From: Roseburia sp.
GTDB lineage: Bacteria > Bacillota > Clostridia > Lachnospirales > Lachnospiraceae
NCBI GenBank assembly: GCA_026168605.1
Contig: JAPFDX010000014.1
Span: 1-64,000 of the forward strand
Length of the DNA stretch: 64,000 nt
Direction of reading: 5' to 3'
Numbering within the stretch: position 1 is the stretch's first letter; each line of letters begins with the position of its first letter. Under the pieces are notes generated by a model. The model had not been told where the DNA came from. It was given only the letters and a program-made list of their open reading frames with translations, and searched no databases. A program made the translations under genes and the position numbers. This document shows, piece by piece, positions 9,094 to 17,716 of the stretch.

Positions 9094-9906
9094 TTGGTAA
9101 CAGTGAAGATCGGAGACGGCATGGGCAACCAGATGTATAACTATGCCTGCGGCTATGCCGTTTCGCGCCGTCTGGGACAGAAGCTGCGGCTGGACATATC
9201 GGAATGTGATAATTCCACACTGCGGGATTTTGAGCTGGACAAGTTTCAGGTGGTGTATGAGGACAAAGAATCCTTCCCAAACCGCACCGTCTGGCAGAAG
9301 CTGTACAAACGCCTGCGCCGCAATCTGAAATACCATGTTGTGATGGAGCGGGATATGTATCATGTGGAGGAGCGCGTGTTCCGGAAACATTTGCGCGGGA
9401 CATACCTGCATGGATACTGGCAGTGTCTTGGGTATTTTGAGGAATATCTGGACGAGATACGGCAGATGTTTGTTCCGGCATATGACCAGAGTGCACAGGT
9501 GCGAAAGCTGGCACAGGAGTTCCGTGAAACGCCGACGTGTGCGCTCCATGTGCGGGGCGGTGATCTGGGCGGACCCGCCAGAGAGTATTTTCAGAGGGCG
9601 ATCGCAAGGATGAAGCAGGAGCGTCCGGGCGTGACGTTTCTTGTGTTTACGAACGATGCGCCGCGGGCGAAGGAGTGCCTGGAGCACGGCGACGGAATCG
9701 AAGATATGAGATATATTTCTGATATGGGAGAATTTTCTGACATCGATGAATTTTGGCTGATGTCGTCCTGTCAGAATCAGATTATCTCCAACAGCACATA
9801 TTCGACCTGGGCGGCGTATCTGAACACAATGCCGGGACGGGTTGTGATCGCGCCCGACTTTCATGGGATCGAGGTGATGAAACTGGCGGACTGGATCGTG
9901 CTGTAA
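9094..9906 (+). CDS. GT11-type alpha-1,2-fucosyltransferase
   Basis: The sequence opens with KIGDGMGNQMYNYACGYAVSRR, the N-terminal signature of GT11, and has LHVRGGDLGGPAREYF in place of the GDP-fucose-binding HxRRGD motif, with a shift to RGGD. The C-terminal SNSTYSTWAAYLN block is also typical. Length (270 residues) fits the family. Start is TTG 9094, nine bases after a full AGGAGG (9079-9084). It would add L-fucose from GDP-fucose, which the gmd/fcl/manC genes at 22.5-25.9 kb can supply. The Gly in place of the second Arg of the motif is worth noting. Confidence 0.88.
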   Translation: MVTVKIGDGMGNQMYNYACGYAVSRRLGQKLRLDISECDNSTLRDFELDKFQVVYEDKESFPNRTVWQKLYKRLRRNLKYHVVMERDMYHVEERVFRKHLRGTYLHGYWQCLGYFEEYLDEIRQMFVPAYDQSAQVRKLAQEFRETPTCALHVRGGDLGGPAREYFQRAIARMKQERPGVTFLVFTNDAPRAKECLEHGDGIEDMRYISDMGEFSDIDEFWLMSSCQNQIISNSTYSTWAAYLNTMPGRVVIAPDFHGIEVMKLADWIVL

Positions 9907-9935
9907 GCTACAATAAGAGAAGATGAGGAAAAGAG

Positions 9936-11438
9936 ATGCTGTTTAACTCAATTGATTTTTTAGTATTTTTCCCGGTTGTAGTATTGATCTACTGGCTGAT
10001 TCCGAAAAAACTGCGCTACATCTGGCTTCTGGTCGCAAGCTATTACTTCTATATGGGATGGAATGCGCAGTATGCCCTGCTGATCGCGACGTCCACGGGA
10101 ATTACGTACCTGTGCGGACTGGGGATCGAATGGCTGGGGAAAAAAGAGAAGAAATCTGCCACAGTCGGACAAAAATGCGTTGTGGCGGCGGGTGTTCTCT
10201 CAAATCTGGGTATCCTGTTTTTCTATAAATATTTTGACTTTTTCCTGGAAAATATAAATCTTGCGCTGGAGCATTTTCAGGTGAAACCCCTGACAAGCAG
10301 CATGGAGGTGCTGCTTCCGGTGGGAATTTCCTTCTACACGTTTCAGGCACTCGGCTATATGATCGATGTTTACCGTGGAGATATTGAGGCGGAGAAGAAT
10401 CCGCTGAAATATGCGCTGTTTGTGTCCTTTTTCCCGCAGTTGGTGGCAGGACCGATCGAGCGTTCGAAGAATCTGTTAGAGCAGATCAGGGACATCCCAA
10501 AAACAAAGACCTTTGTGTATCACCGCATTGTAAACGGTCTGATGCTGATGCTGTACGGGTATTTCCTAAAGATGGTGATCGCGGACAGGATCTCGATCAT
10601 GGTGGATTATGTGTTTGCCGAGTACTATAATCTGGGAACCTTTGAACTGATCGCCGGAGCGGTTGGCTTTGCTATCCAGATTTACTGTGATTTTGGCAGC
10701 TATACCTACATTGCGATCGGAGCGGCGCAGGTGATGGGCTTTACTCTGATGGAGAATTTCAACACGCCATATTTTGCAACCTCCATCAAGGATTTCTGGA
10801 GGAGATGGCACGTCTCTTTAAGCACATGGTTCCGCGATTATCTCTATATTCCGCTGGGCGGCAACCGCTGCTCGAAGATACGCAGATATTTCAATCTGAT
10901 GGTGACGTTTCTGGTGAGTGGACTGTGGCACGGGGCGGAGTGGACTTATGTGATATGGGGCGGCATCCACGGTCTGTATCAGGTGATCGGCGATCTGACC
11001 GCACCGCTTAAGAAAAAGATAAACGAGTTGTTTGAGGTAAAGACAGACTGTGTGAGCTATAAGCTGGGGCAGATGGCAGTCACCTTTGGACTGACTGCCT
11101 TTGCGTGGATTTTCTTCCGGGCAGACAGCCTGCAGCAGGCGCTTCTGTATATACAACGCATGGCGGTGCGTTTTAACCCGTGGGTTTTGTTTAACGGGGG
11201 AATGTACACGATCGGTCTTGACCGCTATGAGGCGAACATCCTGATCGCCGCGGTTTTTGTGCTTCTGCTGGCGGACATCATCCGCTACCGCAGGGGAGAG
11301 CGTCTGGATGAATTTTTGCAGCAGCAGAACTTCTGGTTCCGGTGGCTCGTCGTGATCGTGATGATCGTGATGGTGATCGTGTATGGAAAATACGGTCCGG
11401 CATACGACGCCAACCAGTTTATTTATTTCCAGTTTTAG
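9936..11438 (+). CDS. MBOAT family membrane O-acyltransferase (second copy)
   Basis: The 500-residue polytopic protein begins MLFNSIDFLVFFPVVVLIYW, the standard N-terminus of AlgI-like proteins, and carries FWRRWHVSLSTWFRDYLYIPLGG (from ~residue 288) and SGLWHGAEWTYV with the catalytic histidine near 331. It should carry acyl groups through the membrane for surface-glycan acylation. The SGNH partner follows 8 bp downstream. Its G+C-rich codon use differs from the MBOAT at 2113, so the two modules are unlikely to be a recent duplication. Confidence 0.92.
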   Translation: MLFNSIDFLVFFPVVVLIYWLIPKKLRYIWLLVASYYFYMGWNAQYALLIATSTGITYLCGLGIEWLGKKEKKSATVGQKCVVAAGVLSNLGILFFYKYFDFFLENINLALEHFQVKPLTSSMEVLLPVGISFYTFQALGYMIDVYRGDIEAEKNPLKYALFVSFFPQLVAGPIERSKNLLEQIRDIPKTKTFVYHRIVNGLMLMLYGYFLKMVIADRISIMVDYVFAEYYNLGTFELIAGAVGFAIQIYCDFGSYTYIAIGAAQVMGFTLMENFNTPYFATSIKDFWRRWHVSLSTWFRDYLYIPLGGNRCSKIRRYFNLMVTFLVSGLWHGAEWTYVIWGGIHGLYQVIGDLTAPLKKKINELFEVKTDCVSYKLGQMAVTFGLTAFAWIFFRADSLQQALLYIQRMAVRFNPWVLFNGGMYTIGLDRYEANILIAAVFVLLLADIIRYRRGERLDEFLQQQNFWFRWLVVIVMIVMVIVYGKYGPAYDANQFIYFQF

Positions 11439-11446
11439 GAGGAAGG

Positions 11447-12922
11447 ATGAAAAAAGTATTAAAGAGAATACTGGCAGTCATCGTTTTTGCCGGAATCGCC
11501 CTCGGTACGGTTTATTATCTGAACTGGCTGTTCCGGCTCAAATCGGTAGACGGTACCTATCCCGCGCAGATGCTTTACCGGCAGGAGGAGAATACCATAG
11601 ACGTGCTCTGCCTTGGCAGCAGCCATACATATTCCAACATCAATCCCGCAGTTCTGTGGGACGAGTATGGAATGGCGTCCTACAATCTGGCAGGATCGAA
11701 TCAGCCGCTCTGGAATACCTATTACTACTTTAAAGAGGCGTTAAAGTACCAGAGCCCGGAGCTTGTCGTCCTTGATGTGTACCGAGCGGTGGAGTCCTTG
11801 GACTATCAGGATGACGCCAGAGTGGCGATGAACACGTTTGGTCTGCGCTATTCGGAGGACTGGAAGGAAATGTTAGAGGTCAGCCTTGAGGACGAGGATT
11901 CCTACATGGATTATCTGCTCCGGTATCCCGTGTATCACAATAGGTATCAGGAATTGAAAAAGCAGGATTTTTTCCCGTATAACGGGGACTATAATAGGGA
12001 TAACTACAAGGGCTTTAACTTAAACTGTATCAGCACCACCTACTATGAGGGCTTCCCGGATATTTCGGGGGTGACGGACGTAGGTATCATGACGGAAAAG
12101 ACGGAGGAGTACCTCGTGAAGATCATAGAGCTGGCAAAGGAGAGGGACATTCCGCTGCTGCTCGTGTCCGCTCCGTATATGGGCGTGCTGCCGGAGGACA
12201 AGATGATCTACAACCGGGTGGAGGAGATCGCGGAGGAATACGGCGTCCGTTTTGTGGATTTCAACGAGTACTATCGCCAGATCGGCTTTAACCCGGCGAC
12301 GGATTTTGCGGAGAGCTCCCATCTGAATTATTATGGAAGTGAGAAGTATACCAGCTTCCTCGGAAAATACATCAAAAACCGCTATGACGTGACGGACCGA
12401 AGAGGCGATGAGAAGTACACGTCGTGGGAGGCGAACAGTGAGTTCTACCGGATGCACGCGGCGAATGTCGATCTGATGAAAACGGAGGACTTAGAGGAGT
12501 ACTTTGAAAAGCTGTTTCAGAACAAAGAACGTTATACGATCTGCATCAGCACCGCAGGAGAGTATCTCGGGGGAGGATATAATATCCGGAAACTGCTGGG
12601 TGATTACGGAATGGACGTCTCGGAGGAGAGCCTCTGGGTATTCCGGGGAGGAGAGCTGGTGCACACCCTGCCGGAGGAGATCACGGCAGACAGCTTTTTC
12701 TATGAGGACATGGGAAAGAGCAGTCTGACGGTAAAGTCGGAGATCTTGTACAGCGATATGATCGAGGATTACTATCCAAAGACCGGCATCTATATCGAGG
12801 GTGTGGGATGTGATGCTGCGAACAACGGCGTGAACATCATCGTATATGACAATGAATTGCAGACGATCGTGGACAATGTCGGGCTGGACGCTGCAAACGA
12901 ATACAGCTTTTTGAGATATTAG
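11447..12922 (+). CDS. Membrane-anchored SGNH/GDSL-like hydrolase, MBOAT partner
   Basis: The 491-residue protein has one N-terminal transmembrane segment (residues ~6-24) and an extracellular SGNH-like domain: DVLCLGSSHTYSN holds the nucleophile serine block, and DFAESSHLNYYGSEKY supplies the late Asp/His-type block. GGAGGAAGG lies immediately before ATG 11447, right after the MBOAT stop codon. The ~150-residue C-terminal extension after the SGNH domain (from about residue 340) is not typical and has no motif I recognise. It most likely completes glycan O-acylation together with the MBOAT protein. Confidence 0.8.
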   Translation: MKKVLKRILAVIVFAGIALGTVYYLNWLFRLKSVDGTYPAQMLYRQEENTIDVLCLGSSHTYSNINPAVLWDEYGMASYNLAGSNQPLWNTYYYFKEALKYQSPELVVLDVYRAVESLDYQDDARVAMNTFGLRYSEDWKEMLEVSLEDEDSYMDYLLRYPVYHNRYQELKKQDFFPYNGDYNRDNYKGFNLNCISTTYYEGFPDISGVTDVGIMTEKTEEYLVKIIELAKERDIPLLLVSAPYMGVLPEDKMIYNRVEEIAEEYGVRFVDFNEYYRQIGFNPATDFAESSHLNYYGSEKYTSFLGKYIKNRYDVTDRRGDEKYTSWEANSEFYRMHAANVDLMKTEDLEEYFEKLFQNKERYTICISTAGEYLGGGYNIRKLLGDYGMDVSEESLWVFRGGELVHTLPEEITADSFFYEDMGKSSLTVKSEILYSDMIEDYYPKTGIYIEGVGCDAANNGVNIIVYDNELQTIVDNVGLDAANEYSFLRY

Positions 12923-12945
12923 TGAAAGAGAGAGGGACAGATGAC

Positions 12946-14079
12946 ATGAAAACAATTTTGATCCATATCCAGAATTTTTTTCTGACGCTGGGAAGACTGA
13001 TCCGGCATCCGGTCGATACTGCCGATATTGTGATGCGGTACCGCAACAGTGAGGATTTGAAGCGGGATATCGACGCGATCAATAAGGAGCGGATCGAATC
13101 CCTCTACCAGATCAAAGAGGCGCCGGATACGGAGTCAAAAAAAAAAGAGTATCAGAGAATTAACGAATCCTTCCCAAAACGCATGATTTTCCATGTAGGC
13201 TTCGGCGCGGGTCTTTTTTCCGAGCTGGACAGCCTGATGGAGCATATGCTGTTTTGTTTTATCAACCATATCCGGTTTGAGATCTACGCGGACGACGCCA
13301 ACTTCTCCAAACCCGGTGGAAAGGGCTGGGAGGAACTGTTCGAACCGTTCTGTCCGATCAACCATGATAAGCTCAACCATGTGGCAAATTACCGCCCGAC
13401 TGATTACCAGAGTTATATGAGGAAACACCGTCTCTGGATCAAGGGGGAGCTGCTGCCGCGCATCTTAAAACGGCGCACCGGAGCGGACTATCTGACGCAG
13501 GATATCTGGTGTATGTGCATCAACAAGGAATTTAAAAATGCGCATTTAAACGCCCCGCTTTTTGGCATTGACGGACCGGGGGCGCTGGAGTTCACCAAGC
13601 TTTCGGAGATCGCGCTCTGCCCAAAGCCGGATGTGAGGGCGGAGATGGATGCGCTGATCGCCGGTTTAAAGCTGCCGGAGCACTACATTTCCATGCAGGT
13701 GCGCGGCGGCGACAAGCTGCTGGAGTACGACGAGCTGATCGGACTGGACAGATTTATTTCCTGCGTGGAGCATATGGATCCGGATCACCGCAATATTTTT
13801 CTGTTTACGGATGATTACACGAACGTGGAGCAGCTTCGAGAAAAGCGTCCGGACTGGAATGTCTATACGCTGACCCGCAAGGAGGAGCGTGGATACTATA
13901 ACAGCGAATTTAACAAGGCGGACTGGGAGTACCGCCGTTCCAATATCGTGAAACTGTTAGCAATCATGGAGGTCTGTGTGGGATCTGATCTGCACATCGG
14001 CTCAAAACAGTCCTGCGTAGACAGTTATCTGCGGTCTAAGAAGGGTGATACAAGATACCGCAAAGCAATAGAAGGTTAG
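12946..14079 (+). CDS. Putative fucosyltransferase-like glycosyltransferase (NodZ/GT23-type fold)
   Basis: The 377-residue protein has the motif ISMQVRGGDKLLEYDEL around residue 250, resembling the HxRRxDK GDP-fucose site of NodZ/FUT8-like enzymes, and later IFLFTDDYTNVEQL and GSDLHIGSKQSCVD, which match the order of that fold. Family assignment is by pattern only. ATG 12946 is preferred because a GAGAGGGA site ends 8 bases before it; GTG 12922 overlapping the upstream stop is the alternative. Its last six codons and stop lie in a perfect palindrome shared with the convergent gene at 14089. Confidence 0.65.
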   Translation: MKTILIHIQNFFLTLGRLIRHPVDTADIVMRYRNSEDLKRDIDAINKERIESLYQIKEAPDTESKKKEYQRINESFPKRMIFHVGFGAGLFSELDSLMEHMLFCFINHIRFEIYADDANFSKPGGKGWEELFEPFCPINHDKLNHVANYRPTDYQSYMRKHRLWIKGELLPRILKRRTGADYLTQDIWCMCINKEFKNAHLNAPLFGIDGPGALEFTKLSEIALCPKPDVRAEMDALIAGLKLPEHYISMQVRGGDKLLEYDELIGLDRFISCVEHMDPDHRNIFLFTDDYTNVEQLREKRPDWNVYTLTRKEERGYYNSEFNKADWEYRRSNIVKLLAIMEVCVGSDLHIGSKQSCVDSYLRSKKGDTRYRKAIEG

Positions 14080-14106
14080 GCGTTATGCCTAACCTTCTAT
14101 TGCTTT
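14062..14106. terminator. 20-bp perfect palindrome, bidirectional terminator that also encodes both gene ends
   Basis: Arms 14062-14081 and 14087-14106 are perfect reverse complements of 20 bases around a 5-base loop (GTTAT), with A's on the left flank and T's on the right, as expected of a terminator that works both ways. Each arm encodes the same KAIEG-stop ending, one for the plus-strand transferase (stop 14077-14079) and one for the minus-strand acyltransferase (stop 14089-14091). Confidence 0.85.
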
Positions 14107-14700
14107 CAGAACTTGCGCCGGATTGCCGCCGACGACAGTGTAGGGAGGGACATCCCTGGTCACAACGCTTCCGGCGGCGACCACAGCGCCTTCCCCGATG
14201 GTAACGCCCTTTAGAATGGAGACGCCGAAGCCGATCCATGCCTTGTCTTCAATGCGGATGGGGGCGCTCTTTACAACGGACCAGTCCTTGCCGGCGAGCG
14301 TCGGTCTTCCGGCAGCGGCGTTTTCCCACTCGACGGAGACGTCGTTTTTGCGCTCCTCCCACAGTACCGCGTGGGAATTGTGGTCATAGATCGTACAGTT
14401 CCACGCGATGATCACATCGTCGCCGATGGAGATGCCGTCGCGGGAGATCAGTTGTGTTCCGCCGCCGATGTGGACGCGGTCTCCGATGGAAATGTGTCCG
14501 CCCTCCGTCTCAAAGACGAATGAGGAGTCGATCATGCTCTTTTCGCCGATCTGCAGATACACACGATCTGCGGAGGGAGCGTGCAGTTCTAAATTAAAAT
14601 TTTCCCCGAGCACGGCGGTGGGGGCGATCTGGATATGATCTGCCGCAGCGCGAAGCTGCTTTTTTTTTCGCATATTTTTATAAATCTGCCGGATTCCCAT
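14089..14700 (-). CDS. Left-handed beta-helix acyltransferase (maltose/galactoside O-acetyltransferase type)
   Basis: The 203-residue protein is built of hexapeptide repeats ([38 protein letters not shown]) with the active-site histidine in YDHNSHAV and the C-terminal [19 protein letters not shown] common to NodL/LacA-like acetyltransferases. It should acetylate a sugar hydroxyl in the cytoplasm from acetyl-CoA. GAGGAGG stands 6 bases before its ATG. It follows the acyltransferase-3 gene by 12 bp on the minus strand, so the two probably form one operon. Confidence 0.9.
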   Translation of the reverse strand: MGIRQIYKNMRKKKQLRAAADHIQIAPTAVLGENFNLELHAPSADRVYLQIGEKSMIDSSFVFETEGGHISIGDRVHIGGGTQLISRDGISIGDDVIIAWNCTIYDHNSHAVLWEERKNDVSVEWENAAAGRPTLAGKDWSVVKSAPIRIEDKAWIGFGVSILKGVTIGEGAVVAAGSVVTRDVPPYTVVGGNPAQVLKAIEG

Positions 14701-14712
14701 AAGATACCTCCT

Positions 14713-15780
14713 CTAATTGTTTGCGCCGAGGAAAGAAAGGGCGAGTGCGTGCAGCTTTTGCCCGAAATTCCGGATGGCGAGTGTGATCTTCTGGATCAGT
14801 TTCATGATGAAGTTTGTAAGCATATCATCCACAGGTCCCAGAATGAGACGGCGCAGCTCATTGACGAGAATACAGCCCACCAGCACAAGCGCCGCAAAGC
14901 CCAGAAGAACCGGGAGGAAGAGCGGACCGCCCTGATAGCGGGACACATCAATGAAGTTTGCCAGAATGTGGCGTCCGTAGCCCTCGATGCAGTATAAGAT
15001 CACGACATTCGGAACCAGATGATTGATCAGCCGGTTGGAAAAATGCATCTCCCGGAAAAACAAAAAGAAGGAGACGGCTGCGACCACAACCAGTATGGAA
15101 TTGTCGCGCACAAACATACTCATGTAGACGCCCTGCAACCTCGTGAGGACAAGGTTTAAGGCGGAGGAGAGCAGCATCGAGCCGAGGCAGACGAGCGCCA
15201 GGCGGCTTCGCTTAAAATGGACGTCTTTATAATATAGGAAAAGATAGCGTCCGACGAGGTACATGATACTCATGCAGACAACGCCTTTTCCTGTGTCTTC
15301 GATGATCTCCGAGAAGAACACGGTGGGAACGATATAAAACAAAAGTAAAAGCAGCAAAAGGAGCGCGCGGAACTTTTCACGGCTCAGCTTCTCCGGTATT
15401 TTGTTCAAAAATGGAGAGAGAAACGCGATCACAAAATAGCAGCTTACGAACCAGTGCGTTTTAAAAATGACCGGCATACAGGCGGTCACCAGTCCCTTTA
15501 CGGAAAAGCCGGTAAAAAGGAAAAGGTTGAGCAGGTCGTAAAAAATAATGGCGATGTCAAGCTTGATCAGCTTATCCAGCTTGAAACGGATGCCAAAATA
15601 CCCCGATAAGAGCATAAAGAGCAGGTTGGTATTGTTGCTTATGGCGTGAATAAAGCTGGTTGCGACAAGATTGCCGCCGGTCATGTCATTCACATAGGGG
15701 CCGATGGTGTGCCATGCGACCACAAAAAAGATACAGATCAAACGGATCAGCTCCAGGCTGGAGTTTCTTTGCTTTGTCAT
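14713..15780 (-). CDS. Acyltransferase-3 family membrane protein
   Basis: The 355-residue protein has about ten hydrophobic segments and opens with SSLELIRLICIFFVVAWHTIG, where the early Arg and His are the family's conserved residues. LLFMLLSGYFGIRF follows, another acyltransferase-3 hallmark. Such proteins O-acetylate extracellular or membrane-embedded glycans. It is paralogous to the protein at 20352 (shared SGYF, HWF/SWYFTCYF, SPFLN and GKGxV blocks). First gene of a two-gene minus-strand operon read from a promoter shared back-to-back with the ABC gene. Confidence 0.88.
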   Translation of the reverse strand: MTKQRNSSLELIRLICIFFVVAWHTIGPYVNDMTGGNLVATSFIHAISNNTNLLFMLLSGYFGIRFKLDKLIKLDIAIIFYDLLNLFLFTGFSVKGLVTACMPVIFKTHWFVSCYFVIAFLSPFLNKIPEKLSREKFRALLLLLLLLFYIVPTVFFSEIIEDTGKGVVCMSIMYLVGRYLFLYYKDVHFKRSRLALVCLGSMLLSSALNLVLTRLQGVYMSMFVRDNSILVVVAAVSFFLFFREMHFSNRLINHLVPNVVILYCIEGYGRHILANFIDVSRYQGGPLFLPVLLGFAALVLVGCILVNELRRLILGPVDDMLTNFIMKLIQKITLAIRNFGQKLHALALSFLGANN

Positions 15781-15832
15781 AGGGAAAAATCCTTTCCAGT
15801 GATAAAATATAGGGTTTGTTGATCAAGTATTG

Positions 15833-15883
15833 ATTATAACAATATAGAAATAATTTGACAAGTTGTTGTTTTCTGAATATGAT
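15833..15883. promoter_or_regulatory. Divergent promoters sharing one -35 element
   Basis: On the plus strand TTGACA (15855-15860) and TATGAT (15878-15883) are 17 bp apart. On the minus strand TTGTCA (complement of 15856-15861) and TATAAT (complement of 15833-15838) are also 17 bp apart. The two -35 boxes overlap by five bases in the palindromic TTGACAA/TTGTCAA, so RNA polymerase can occupy only one direction at a time: toward the flippase gene or toward the acyltransferase operon. Confidence 0.75.
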
Positions 15884-15919
15884 TATTATTGGTATTTTAT
15901 AAGAAAAAGGAGAAATAGA

Positions 15920-17674
15920 ATGGGACAGTTGAAAAATGCGTTGGAGGTATTTGACGCAAAACAGAAAAGAAGTCTGATCTATCTGGCATTTATTATATTT
16001 GTAGATGCGTTTGTGGAACTGCTCGGCGTGACGGTGATCCTGCCGTTTATCAATGCGATCATGAGCCCGGACGCGCTGCTTGAAAATGAGATCGTGCGGT
16101 GGTTTTATGACCGTCTGCATATGCAGAGCACAGATGAACTGATCATCTGGATCGCAGTGCTCATCATCGGCATCTATATTTTTAAAAACCTTTTTCTGGT
16201 CTATATGTACAATTTGCAGTACAGATTTTCCTATTATGGAAAGAAACAGATGCAGAACACCCTGATGAAATATTATATCGGGCAGGACTACACCTTTTTC
16301 CTGAATTTAAACAGTTCCGAGCTGATCCGGAATATCAATACCGACCCGGAGATGTTTTATACGGCGGTGCTCAACACCCTGCAGCTTGTGTCGGAGCTTG
16401 GCGTATCCGTCGTGATCATCATCTTCCTGATGGTGACCGATGTGACGATCACACTGGGCGTTGCGGCGAGTATGGTCATCCTGCTTCTTATCATGTCAAA
16501 GGTGCTCAAGAGAATCCTTGAGGGCTATGGCAATGACCGGAGAGTCTATTCTGCCAGTATGTTAAAATGTATGCAGCAGGCGTTTGGCGGTATCAAGGAG
16601 ATCAAGATTGCGAACAGGGAAGAATATTTTGAGCGCGATTTTGAGAAGCAGAACGATGTCTATACCTACGTCATCAAGCAGAACGCGTTTTTGAGCGCGC
16701 TGCCAAAGCCGATCCTTGAGGCGCTTGCGATTGTCGGACTGATGGCGATGATCATCGTGAAGATTGCTGCGGGCAATGCGGACAACCAGCATTTCATCGA
16801 GGTGCTCGCCGTGTTTGCCGTGGCGGCGTTTAAGCTCCTCCCGTCCGTCAACCGGATCGCGTCCTACTATGCGGCGGTGATCCACAACGGTGTTGTCATC
16901 GACAAGATCCGCGGTGAGTACAGAGAGATGGCGGAGAACCATGACGCGATGGAGCGCGCGAGAGAAAAGAAAGAAAATGGTCAGAAGGTTTCACTCGATC
17001 GGGAAATTTCTGTGGAACACATGGCATTTACCTATCCGAATATGGAGGAAGCGGTGTTAAAGGATGTCAATGTGAAGATCGCGAAGAATTCCTCGGTGGC
17101 GTTCATCGGTCCGTCCGGTGCGGGAAAGACCACGTTTGTCGACCTGATCCTCGGCGTGCTGACGCCGCAGGAGGGCGTGATCAAAGCGGACGGTGTGGAC
17201 ATTCAGAGCGGTTTGAGAAGCTGGCATGAAAAGATCGGCTATATCCCGCAGTCCATCTATATGCTGGATGATACCATCCGCAACAACATTGCTTTCGGGG
17301 CGAAGGATGGCGTCGACGATGCAAAAATCTGGGAGGCGTTAAAGCAGGCGCAGTTGGATGATTTTGTGCGCGAGATGGAAGATGGTCTCGACACAGTGAT
17401 CGGAGAGGCGGGCGTGCGGCTTTCCGGCGGACAGCGGCAGCGCATCGGAATCGCGCGTGCGCTTTACCGCAGACCGGAGGTTCTGGTGCTTGACGAGGCG
17501 ACCTCGGCGCTTGACAACGAGACGGAGGCGGCTGTCATGGAGGCGATCGAGAACCTGCAGGGCAAGATGACGATGCTCATCATCGCACACCGTCTGTCTA
17601 CGATCCGCAACTGTGACGTTGTATATAAGGTAGAAAACGGTTTGGTGACGAGAGAGGAGAATCCAAACCGGTAG
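15920..17674 (+). CDS. ABC transporter, fused membrane and ATPase domains (PglK/MsbA-like flippase)
   Basis: The 584-residue protein has a six-helix membrane half (to ~residue 330) and an ATPase half with Walker A GPSGAGKTT (~397), signature LSGGQRQR (~499) and Walker B VLVLDEATSALD. Architecture and length match half-transporters that flip lipid-linked oligosaccharides, such as PglK. ATG 15920 follows AAAGGAG. With no Wzx in the window, this is the best candidate for moving the undecaprenyl-linked glycan across the membrane. The exact substrate cannot be read from sequence. Confidence 0.88.
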   Translation: MGQLKNALEVFDAKQKRSLIYLAFIIFVDAFVELLGVTVILPFINAIMSPDALLENEIVRWFYDRLHMQSTDELIIWIAVLIIGIYIFKNLFLVYMYNLQYRFSYYGKKQMQNTLMKYYIGQDYTFFLNLNSSELIRNINTDPEMFYTAVLNTLQLVSELGVSVVIIIFLMVTDVTITLGVAASMVILLLIMSKVLKRILEGYGNDRRVYSASMLKCMQQAFGGIKEIKIANREEYFERDFEKQNDVYTYVIKQNAFLSALPKPILEALAIVGLMAMIIVKIAAGNADNQHFIEVLAVFAVAAFKLLPSVNRIASYYAAVIHNGVVIDKIRGEYREMAENHDAMERAREKKENGQKVSLDREISVEHMAFTYPNMEEAVLKDVNVKIAKNSSVAFIGPSGAGKTTFVDLILGVLTPQEGVIKADGVDIQSGLRSWHEKIGYIPQSIYMLDDTIRNNIAFGAKDGVDDAKIWEALKQAQLDDFVREMEDGLDTVIGEAGVRLSGGQRQRIGIARALYRRPEVLVLDEATSALDNETEAAVMEAIENLQGKMTMLIIAHRLSTIRNCDVVYKVENGLVTREENPNR

Positions 17675-17716
17675 ATTCCGCGTGAGGGCGGCAGGAGAGA
17701 AAAGGGGAAGAAAACG

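Noticed and set aside
8407-9864. A 485-codon open frame on the minus strand
   Set aside because: It lies fully antisense to the aminotransferase and GT11 genes, has unnatural His/Arg/Leu-rich composition and no ribosome site; a shadow of G+C-rich coding DNA.
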